A program made the position numbers and the translations under genes. Shown here piece by piece: positions 35,034-44,700 of a DNA stretch of 64,000 nt. The stretch is from Nephrocerus scutellatus (taxonomy: Eukaryota; Arthropoda; Insecta; Diptera; Pipunculidae). Location: positions 23,156,254 through 23,220,253 of the forward strand of contig OX352765.1 of NCBI GenBank assembly GCA_947095585.1, given 5' to 3'. The notes under the pieces were generated by a model. The model was not told the origin of the DNA. It saw nothing but the letters and a program-made list of their open reading frames with translations, and did no database searches. How positions within the stretch are numbered: the stretch's first letter is position 1; the number at the start of each line of letters is the position of its first letter.

Positions 35034-35039
35034 GAGTGT

Positions 35040-35435
35040 AGGTTAATACATTATATTTTTTAAAAACAAAATCACAATGTATTATGGGTAGTAAAAATAC
35101 AGTTTTTTTTGTTACTAAACGGTAATCGTTTACAAATAATACATGGTTTAATATTGTTTTCTAGCAAAATTAAATTTTTTCTTTATATGTATTTTCATGT
35201 TTTATTTACAAAAGTACCAGCAAGTGAATCACGAAAAATAATAGATTTTCTAAATAATAATTTACAAACTAACAAACTTACGACCGACTTATCTGTAATA
35301 AAAACACATTACAAAATGTAAAGTACTCAAAACTGTAAGTAAAATTAGATAAAAGCAAGGAAATTAAATCCCCCACCAAAAAGGTCTAAAATGCTTTAAC
35401 TTTTAATGAATTAACCAAAAGGAAAACTTTTTATT
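35040..35435 (+). repeat. Long direct repeat, copy A
   Basis: From GTTAATACATTATATTTTTT to ACCAAAAGGAAAACTTTTT, this segment matches 38108-38545 at perhaps 75-80% by eye. Matching blocks include ATTTTCATGTTTTATTTACA, AAAAGTACC and AACAAACTTACGAC. The copies lie about 3.1 kb apart and enclose the Helitron and several retroelement scraps. They could be remnants of LTRs or a tandem duplication of DNA next to TOM1. Confidence 0.7.
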
Positions 35436-35779
35436 GAAAATTGACTTATTGCGTGCCCGAATGGCAAAGCTAATAAACAGGGCAAATTGATTTTTTTCGC
35501 CGTGCGTGTGTTTGTGGGTGTGTCAGTTTGTCCACTCGTATACTTCGACTTCTACTAGCCAGAATTTTATGAAACTTGTTTTAAAACAATTTTTTAACGC
35601 TCGGCTTGCGATGACGTAGTTTTGAGATTTATTTATTAAAACGGTTTTTTTATGAGACAAAGTACAAAGTATAGAAAAAGGCGGTTTTAAGAAAACAAAA
35701 ATTATTTTAAGCTAATTCAGTCTTTAGACTATATTACAACTACATATCTATATGGCGCGCTTTGTAGCACCGCTTACTA

Positions 35780-36495
35780 TCTATATAATAAAAATCAATT
35801 GCTGTTCGTTAGTCTCGCTAGAACTAGAGAACGGCTGGACCAAATTGGTTACTTCCTTCTGCGAGTTTGTTCGTAATTGCTACGCGAAGGTTTAAAAGCC
35901 CCGCTAGGTGGCGCTGGTGTCTTTTTTCCCGAAAATTTTTATTTAGGGAACGATTCGGCTCAAATTCACACCATATAATATTTAAATAAAAAGAAAGTCG
36001 TTGACAAAATTTGGACCCGATAGGTGGCGCTGGGGTGGAAAATGTAGTTTTCCCTGTAAATAATCTTCATATAAAGAATATTCGAACAAGTGTACATTTT
36101 TTGGATTGGTGAGTTGGTTAGTTATTGGGGTGTAAGTGGGCGTGGCGTCCGTAGGCGGGAGGTCAGTGTGGTGGGCAGCCGGGAAACGCGGGTGTCAGTG
36201 AGATGGGAAAGCCGGGAAACGCCGGGTGTAAGTGGGCGTGGCGTCAGTGGGCGGGGGTCAGTGGGATGGGGCAGCCGGGAAACGCGGGTTTAAGTGGGTG
36301 TGGCGTCAGTGGGTGTGAGTTCAGTGTGTATGAGGTCAATGGGTGGATGGTCAGTGGGCGGTGGGTCAGTGTGTATGAGGTCAATGGGTGGGTGGTCAGT
36401 GGACGGGAGGTCAGTGGGATGGGGCATCCGGGAAACGCGGGTGTAAGTGGGCGTGACGTCAGTGGGCGGGTAGCAAAGCGCCCGGCAACAGCTAG
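35780..36495 (+). mobile_element. Complete non-autonomous Helitron
   Basis: The element starts TCTATATAATAAAAATCAAT and continues GCTGTTCGTTAGTCTCGCTA ... GAGAACGGCTGGACC, the widespread insect Helitron 5' end. It finishes with a GGGCG..CGCCC hairpin (in GGGCGGGTAGCAAAGCGCCC) followed by GGCAACAGCTAG. The base before is A (35779) and the base after is T (36496), exactly the A|T insertion site of Helitrons. At 716 bp it has no Rep/helicase and depends on another copy. The interior from about 36120 is a G-rich minisatellite. Confidence 0.88.
36120..36480 (+). repeat. G-rich minisatellite inside the Helitron
   Basis: Variants of a unit around GTCAGTGGGCGGGGGTCAGT / GGGAAACGCGGGTGTAAGTG repeat irregularly about ten times, with units of roughly 20-60 bases (for example GTGTATGAGGTCAATGGGTG appears twice at 36329 and 36371). 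All translations are repeat shadows. Minisatellites of this kind near the 3' end are common in non-autonomous Helitrons. Confidence 0.75.
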
Positions 36496-36499
36496 TCTT

Positions 36500-36970
36500 A
36501 TATAAATTAGTGGTGAGCCACTGATTAAATACCGTTCATCAAACGGAGAGAGGTACTGGACGACTGGACCTTGTTTTATCAGAGACAAGTACGGCCAGCC
36601 CGATCCACAACTGGCACTTAATGAAGGAGGCACCATTATCATATGTACATATGATTTAACATTGAAACACCTATCAGGGTTCAATCCTCCATACAAACCC
36701 CTAAACATTAAATGGCAAGTTTTCTTAGACCAACTCCAACACAACCAAGCTGGTATACATACTTTCATTAGCTTGATTGACGATCTAGACAGCTCGGTAA
36801 ACGACCTTACCGTGGCAATAGTTAATGCCTACCACACAAGCTCCCCTTTAGTTCGTATCAGAGGTACCATGGTAGAATCACGATCTTGAGGACAACTTTG
36901 CCATATTAACAGGCACTGAATATAAGTCTACTCGCCAAAACTTTGCAACAGCACAATACTGTAAAAAAGA
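36500..36970 (+). pseudogene. Two coding scraps: unassigned segment and a LINE linker
   Basis: An open + frame from about 36508 to 36887 begins SGEPLIKYRSSNGERYWTTG and continues CFIRDKYGQPDPQLALNEGG, which I cannot assign. From about 36665 it becomes LSGFNPPYKPLNIKWQVFLD ... IVNAYHTSSPLVRIRG, resembling the endonuclease-RT linker of LOA-like LINEs. The switch suggests two sources fused. The first part has a flavour similar to the 34-35 kb remnant, but the link is not shown. Confidence 0.35.
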
Positions 36971-36994
36971 TGCTTTGAAATGTAATAATGAGAG

Positions 36995-37215
36995 ACGCGT
37001 CACGTCATAAAAAGGTATTTAAAAAAAATGTACACGCGCTACACACGTGACGCAAGCCAAGTATTAAAACAAGTAAAAAAAAATACGCGACACGTGATAC
37101 GCGTCACGTCAATAACAAGTATTTAAAAAAAATGTACACGGTTAAAAAAAAATGTACACATGTACACGCGCCCCACATGTGACACGCGTCACGTCATAAA
37201 CAAGTATTTAAAAAA
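36995..37215 (+). repeat. Tandem repeat of about 90 bp, three units
   Basis: The phrase ACGCGTCACGTCA-TAA-AAGTATTTAAAAAA followed by ATGTACACG recurs with starts near 36996, 37097 and 37185. Each unit also carries the palindrome-like CACACGTGACGC / ACACGTGATACGC. No coding potential is seen. Confidence 0.7.
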
Positions 37216-37273
37216 TAGAAAGTATTGTTACCGGAAATATACATGTGTGCAAAATTTCAATAAAATCGGGCCG

Positions 37274-37365
37274 TGGGAAGTGGGCTAAAAATTGATCAGA
37301 AAATCTGACCAGACAGCCAGCCACGTGCACGCGAAGTTAATATAGAGAATTTAAAAAAAGGCAAA
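37274..37365. repeat. Dispersed repeat, copy 2 (partner at 8752-8850)
   Basis: This is the second copy of the repeat described at 8752-8850. Here it is preceded by GTGCAAAATTTCAATAAAATC and followed by the retroelement scraps at 37400-38020. Confidence 0.6.
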
Positions 37366-37399
37366 GGGGGAGGGAACTAATAAGGAAATACTCACCAAA

Positions 37400-37580
37400 T
37401 TCCAACATGTATACCGATCAAACTAAGTCACCAGCCAAACTGTTTTTGGGTCGCCCAATTCGAACAGAGCTGGACATGCTGAAACCTACTCCAGAACATG
37501 GCACGGATCGCAATGTCCAACAAGAGCCACAGTTTAACAGATACCATGAAGTCCGACATCGTAGTTTCAATGGTACCGTA
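37400..37580 (+). mobile_element. LTR-retrotransposon integrase tail remnant
   Basis: The frame at 37407-37589 starts MYTDQTKSPAKLFLGRPIRT and continues ELDMLKPTPEH. This matches the C-terminal part of Ty3/gypsy- or BEL-type integrases, where a SPA-LLLGR-LRT-LD-LKP motif is common. No protease, RT or RNase H of this element is left. Confidence 0.6.
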
Positions 37581-37599
37581 CAACTTGCATAGCGACAAA

Positions 37600-38020
37600 G
37601 CAGATCTGGCCCAAGCTGGATCCGAAACGCTTCAAGTGTTTGATCTCTCAAAAAAGTTCGCACATCGGTGCTATTGTAGGAGTTATTACGGCACAATGTC
37701 TCATAGGCAAGCATGCAGCAAGACTCTGAGTCTTCTCGTATGACTTCTGCACAAGTTGCATGGATGAGGAGGAGGAGGAAACCATTATCCAACTTCTCTG
37801 CACTTGTCCAGCCCTCTTCCAGTAACGTAAACTCCATATGAGAGCTTTCTTCTACAGGATACACTGATATTATCAGTCTCATTCGCTTCATATGAAGCTC
37901 TAAGTGCCTCAGCGAGTAGGTGGAGGGAAACTTTCCTGATCCGTGTGGTGTCACAATGGACCATTTATGGTCTAAGTGTGTCGGTTTCACTGACAGCCAC
38001 CTTTACCTAACCTAACCTAG
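37600..38020 (+). mobile_element. LINE 3' end with Cys-rich tail and ACCTAACCTAACCT repeat
   Basis: A + frame near 37755-37830 reads CTSCMDEEEEETIIQLLCTC then PALFQ, the C-terminal Cys/His motif of I/LOA-type LINEs. Broken coding sequence continues to about 38000. The copy ends in TTTACCTAACCTAACCTAG, a short tandem repeat of the type that replaces poly(A) in some LINEs. Confidence 0.65.
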
Positions 38021-38107
38021 AGAATTTATATGAAAAATGAAATTTAAATTTTAATAGGTTGGTTTTTTAATAGTTGCCTTTATTCTTTATAATAATTTAT
38101 ATGTTAA

Positions 38108-38545
38108 TAAGTTAATACATATATTTTTAAAAAATATAATCGCAATATGAAGCAATAGAAAGAAATTACGAAATGGTAATCTTATACAAACAATTGCGTT
38201 ATTTAATATTGGTTTCTGCCAAAATTGTATTAAAATTAAATTTTTTCCTTTATATTTTCATGTTTTATTTACAAAAGTACCGAAGCAAGTTATCCATGAA
38301 AAAAAGAGGTTCTAAATAATACTTTAGTTTACAAATTAACAAACTTACGACAAATCTATAACAATAAACACACATTAAGTAGGTATGTGTATAGTAAAAT
38401 ACAATTACAAAATGGAAATTACACAAACATGTAAGTAAAAGTTAGATAAGAGAAAGGGAATTCAATACCCCGGCAAAAAGGAGTAAAATGCTCAATTTTG
38501 TTATAATTAACCAAACGGAAAACTTTTTTATTAAAAAAGATGAGA
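38108..38545 (+). repeat. Long direct repeat, copy B, in the TOM1 3' flank
   Basis: This is the partner of 35040-35435. It begins GTTAATACATATATTTTTAA and ends ACCAAACGGAAAACTTTTTT. It lies 226 bases beyond the TOM1 stop and could overlap the TOM1 3' UTR on the opposite strand. Confidence 0.7.
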
Positions 38546-38770
38546 ACATTTTATGACTCTTGGTGTGTTGTAGCTGTAATAGTAATAGTAATGTAATATT
38601 TTATTTAAAAAATACTTTCGTTATATAAACGGTGCTTTAGCTACATTTTGGTTATTATTATTTGAAAGTTTTATATCTTTTAAATATTTTCTTAATAATT
38701 TTCGTGCAGTCGCAAGTTTTTTTGTAGACTTCAACCTTGGAAGTAAATGAAAAGCATCTGGTGTAGTTCC

Positions 38771-41700
38771 TCAAAGTGCGAGCAGATTTTCATCGTCTTT
38801 TTTCGACGATTTCTTCTGACTATTCAAATCTTTGCTATTGTCACCCGGTGATGCAACAGAAGGAAGATTTTCAGCAGCTGCGGCTCTTTCCTCGAGGAAT
38901 TTATCGAATTCTGTACTTGTAAGAGTTTCTTCGCGTCCGTCCGCTTCTTTCTGCATCGTGGTAAAGGAACGACGATAATTTGTTAAGTAAGTTTGAGAAT
39001 TGAAATATGAAATATGTACGTGAATAAAAAAACATACATTTTAGATCACATGCAAATAAAAATCGTTGAAGGAATTGATGAAATTTTGTTAAAATGCAAT
39101 TATCATGCAGGCGAATAATTATTTTCGGTTGAGTGTCACTTAACAATTTAGTTGAATTGAACGTTCAAATTGCTAAGCATAATATTGGTGTTAATAACTA
39201 GACAGGGAATTTCATGCCTGAATGGGTGCGGAGCCAGTATTCAGACAATTAATTGGCATCCATAATTTACATGGGAGAGACAAGAAAGCAAAGAAAAGCT
39301 AGAAAGTAGAAGTTTGGTCATTGCAAACACAAGATTTAGACGCAAGGAAATCCACCTGGACCTCAATTAAATGATACACTAACGTGTGGCAGCCACCTTC
39401 ACTCAAACCAGATGACGGTACCATCGTTCCGTTCCCAAAACAACAAAAATCAAGCGGAAAAATGAAAAGTAAATACTTGTACTAGCATAAGTTTTAGAAA
39501 TAATCGATTGTTTCGTATTAAATATTCTATAAGACAGGATACTCTAAAATCCATCATTATTCACACAAAAGTCTACAGTTTCAAGACATATTATTATAAT
39601 TGTGAATAGACTGCGACAAAATCATGCCGGCATTATCTATAGCTTGACGTTTGAAAGTAATCGGAGACTTTTGTGGAAAAACGCTAGAAACAATACACTA
39701 CAAGTCTGAGGAGATGCTGTCATACGCAGACAGTCGTCGGAACAACTATTGCTGTATTGCTTTGGCAAAGCCGGCTTAGCTTTACAAAGCAACAGCTTTT
39801 GGCTTTAAATTTTCGATGTATTTTATTTGTTATGTGTGTTAAACAAAACACCGCCTTACGGTAAGCGCTATAACTAAAAAATGGCGTTAGTTATAAATCC
39901 TAAAAACTTTTTTTTGATTTATTTTCGGCTTTATGCTTATGCGATTGTTGTTGTAAGCCTAGCTGGATTAGCCAAAGCAATACAGCATATTATAACTTAT
40001 AAGAGTTGTACAAGTACAAGTACAAGTTGACGACAGTACTCTTAGCTTTTCATATGACTTCTCGCTTTCTGCGGCACAAGTGGAACTTGAACAACAACGT
40101 ATGTTAAGCACGTTAAATTCTGACCTTGACAGCATAACAAGGTGGGGCCTACATAATAGAGTTGAATTTAACGCTTCTAAAACCCAATGCTGTCTTCTGT
40201 CGTCCAAGCGTAATTTAAACCCCCAAACTTTAACCATGAATGGATCTTGCATCAAAGAAACTGAAAAACTCTTAATTCTCGGTATGTGTGTCAACAACAA
40301 GCTTCGTTGGAATGACCACATATTTGCCATCGCCAAAAATGCTGCGAGATGCTTAGGTTTCCTAAAACGGTGCAAGTTGTACTTCACTCCTTCAGATCTG
40401 GCTACTATTTACAAGGCGTATATTCGCCCTAAACTTGAATACAACTGCATTGTCTGGGCAGGTGCTCCCAATACCACATTGCATCTACTAGACAGAGTTC
40501 AGAACCGCGCGTTAAAACTTATTGGTGATGTACATATCGCGAAAACAATCGAATCGCTTGAACATCGTAGGAATGTTTCCTGCCTGTCACTGTTTTATCG
40601 CTTTTTCCACAAGCGGTGTTCAAAAGAAATATCCAGATGCATTCCGCCCATTCTCCAACCCATCCGTAATACCCGTGCCTCAACTCGAGCTCATGGGTCC
40701 ACCATTAAGCCTATCTTCGGACGCACTAACCAATTCAGAGATTCCTTCTTTAGCCGCACGATAGTTATGTGGAATGAATTGCCTGATTCTGTGTTCCCGC
40801 ATATATATGATCTGCAGTCGTTTAAGACACGTGTGCATAGACATCTCATCCTTCCCTCTCCCTAATTTCCTAACGCCCACGCTGTGCTAAGCATTATAAG
40901 CGTGCAAACCCCTTTAGCGTGTGTACATATTAAAAAAAAAAAAAAAAAACCTGCATACAGACATAGCGCGCGCCACGAAATACCTAGCGCGTAGTAATGT
41001 AGTAATGAAACTTACGCGGCCATCTGCTGGCCGAAAGTTCTTGAACGGCCAACGGCAACTAAGCTTCAGAAGATACAAACAATTGCCTGTCTCGGTATAA
41101 CGCACCTGCGCTATGACTGCGACTGTTTTCTTTAATTCATTCTACAGAAAGAATAGAAGGAACAGAATATCAATCACGTGACCAACGAATATTCTGTATA
41201 TTCTACCTATCGATGTAATATAAAAATAATACGTTCTAAACATTCCGAAGAAATAAAAGAATTGCCAAAAAATATAAAATACAAAGAATAAATAAAAGAA
41301 CGTTTTATATGAAATTCGGAACATTCGGAATTTTTGGAATGAAATAAAGAAAACACCCTGCTTTAGAAGCTGTTTTAGGGCTTTCACGTCTGCTAATCTT
41401 CATTAGGAGAACGGCGGCTAGTTGCGCCATTAATCTGCAACTAGAATACGGGTACAAACCAGGTGACTATGTACTATGTACTCTTGTACTGTGCCCGACA
41501 CCATGGTCAGGGAGTACGGTTTCGGCAGGTTATTTAATGGTCTATTGGTGTTCCAGCACTGGACGCTTAAGATCTGGTCTGGATTCTGGAGTCGGAGCTG
41601 GTCTTTTCGGACCCATCACCAAAGTCTCGATACCAATGGGTATGCATCCCACGGTTTACAGGCGGAACTCCATGCCATTGAGGTCTGCGCTAGTATTAAT

Positions 41701-44700
41701 CTTAGTAAGGGTATTATCGGCGCTATGATGTATATCTTTTCATATAGTCAGGCAGCACTGAAAGCGTTATCGTCCAACATAATTGACTCAAAATCAGTTA
41801 AATGCTGCTACGATGCACTGCAATCCCTAGCAAGGCAACAATGTGAAGCTCGGTTGGGTCCCTGATCATCAGGGTATTGTAGGCAACGAATATGCAGATG
41901 AACTAGCCAGGGCTGGATCTGAATTTGCGCTCTTAGGACCAGAACCTTACTGTGGTGTCAACTGGATTCCCACGACCGCAATGATTAATAAGTGGGAAGG
42001 TAAACTTCGTCTGGCCCATTGGGATAATATCCCAGGGCATGGACAATCCAAACGATAAATTCAGGCCCTTTTCCTATAAGGAAATCCTTGATCAAGACAA
42101 GGATAGCATCAAAAAGCTGGTGTGCTTTCTCAGACGCCACTGTGGCTTCCGATATCACCTTAGCAAAATTAAGTTAGGGTTAGATGCCGAATGTAGGTTC
42201 TGCTCGGAGGATGATGAATCATCCGTGTACATTATCTGTGATTGTCCAGCATTGATCTGATTAGAAAGAAGTATTTTCCATAAAGCAATATGTTCGTGGG
42301 CGGATATGCGAAGCTCTACCACTAAGGACATACTATCCTTCATTAGGGAGGTAGTAAGTCTCTTAGATTAGTTACTCCCTATGACACAATAGATCTGTTT
42401 AGGTCACAGTATCAGCCACTTCAGCTAGGGTTGCTTAAAAAAATGAAACGAAACCAAAGTACTTGTTGACTCCGTCTGCATACGTTACTGAGACTTAGTA
42501 AATAGCATTCTTAACTTTGCGATCGAGGTAAGGCGGACAATTGGTATGAGTTTATAACATGATAATCATGTTGTTGACTTCATGCCAGATCGGCAGAATT
42601 CCAAAAGCAGGATACTACCTTGCATGAGCAAAGATAAAAGAAAAGGACGCTTAAACTGGCCCGAAATTGATAGTGCCACGAAGAAGAAGAAGACACCAAA
42701 ATCAAATCTAAGTGAGTTTTAAATTAAAGCAGAAGATTATTACTCGACAGGACTGATAAGCATTTTATTAAAAGAAAAACCGGGAGAATTTTCCTTTGCG
42801 AAGATGTCTGGTGTATGAAATGGGTGCAATAGAGCAAAGTAAATGCAGTGATATGTTATAAAAAGACGCACAAGGCAAAACAGGTAAGTAGCAAAAAGAA
42901 TAATGTCGTAGACCAGAATAAATGAATCAGAAACTAATTTCAAATTAACATGTACAAGTTCCATATAAGTTTTACTTACAGAGTTGCTCAACCACGCTTC
43001 CATTTCATCGAATTCACTGTCTTTTGAAGGTAACTTCACGACGCCGATCAAACCAAATGAAATTAAAAAAAAAAAACGAAATAAACAAATGAAGAAAAAA
43101 ACGACATAAAAGGATAATTGAAACGAAAATAATGTGCAACATAACAATATGCAATTTTGAGGAAACGTAGATAAACAATTTTTAAATTATTCCATAAACA
43201 CAACATAACAATCAAACAAATAAGATCATTTATATTAATCTAAGTATAGAAATGAATACTCACTTTACTTACCACCGGCTCAACGGGCTTTTTAAATGGC
43301 GAACCTATGCTGCCGGTAGTGATATCCACAGAGGGAATGTCTTTCAAAATGCCGGTTTTACTGGGTAGGAGATAATAGACATTTTTATACAGTTTAATTT
43401 TGAGCAAAAATTTTAGACATTTTTTGAAACTACCTTGGTCCTTCTGCAGTTATATTTCGTGACTGAGCTAACATATCAAACTCATCAGCATCACTTCCTT
43501 TGGCGGCGGAAATAACATCAATTTTCGCAAGTTGCGAAACTGAAGTTCCAAGTTCTAACAACACAAAACATTTTTATGATTTACATCGTATATGCGACAT
43601 CTGTTAGTGAAAATTACCAAACTTGGAAAATTTATTTGTCAATACATCAGTAGTTCCACTAGCTGCATCGCTTAAATCAATCAAAGCATCCTTTTGCAAG
43701 TCTCGTGGCGAGGATGATGATGCTGCTACGGCTGCTGTTGCTGCTGGGATACCAATAGCAGCACCCAGAACAGTTGATGGCGATGTTCCAGAACCTGTGG
43801 CATTTCCAGGAGCGCGATTCTTTTCGTATCTTTGATGACGTAAAAACAAATTGTTCAATTCATCATTAAGCCGCAGCAATTCCGCTGTAATTTCATCGTT
43901 TGTTATTCTGCCAATCAATTCAACAATTCGTCCCTGCATTTCCCTATTGGTAGTTACATTTAAACATCAGTTGTCAACTGTTTTTAATGCCTTTAAACTT
44001 ACTTGCATGTTTGAGTCAAATCGGTGAGCAAAGCATAATCTTCAGGTTCTTCTTGACCGGGTTTCAGCTCAGTCAGCATTTCACCAAGAATAGACATACT
44101 AAAGCTGACCATTTCCAGTTCAGATTGCAGTTTGGTTGTTTGTTCTTGCGACAAAACAACTGGACCAGTTATCTGAAAAGAAATTTGCTTTATAGAACAA
44201 GATAAGTCTAAAAATTGACGCTGTTATACATGTGCTGCAACTGGAATAAGCTGTGGCGATGTCGGTTGATGAGGTTGTGCAACCACTTGTTGCGGTGGTG
44301 GTTCCGGAACACTCTAGGGAAACAGTAAAGTTCAGTTAGTTTATCTTGGAAACTTCATGCATGCTTAGCTCCTTACCCTCTGCGGCGTGTAAATTGGAGC
44401 CATCGTATCTAAATCGGTTTGTGGAAATTCTATACCCTTATTCTTCAGTTCCATGTAAACCTGATTTACACCATTCAAATCAGGTTGATTCTTAAATGCA
44501 TCTGCCCATATTTGAATTAAACTCAGTACTTTTTCCTGAACAAAAGGCGGCGGATCGTTTTTTGGACCGATCAGTTTCACCAACTCCTGAATGAATTCTC
44601 TATTGGCGACCAACGCATGAAATGCTTTCCCACAATTTTTTACACAAGTCTCCAACACAGTCAATGTATACATGATTACTTGTGGATTCTTGCCGGCATT

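Noticed and set aside
36090..36768. ORFs on both strands with Pro- or Gly-rich repeats
   Set aside because: They are translations of the minisatellite inside the Helitron.
36120..37215. CRISPR-like repeat arrays
   Set aside because: The repeats are irregular minisatellite units in an insect genome, without unique spacers or cas genes.
42740..43147. 135-codon minus-strand ORF as a separate protein
   Set aside because: Only 42980-43033 is coding, as a TOM1 exon; the rest is intron read-through.
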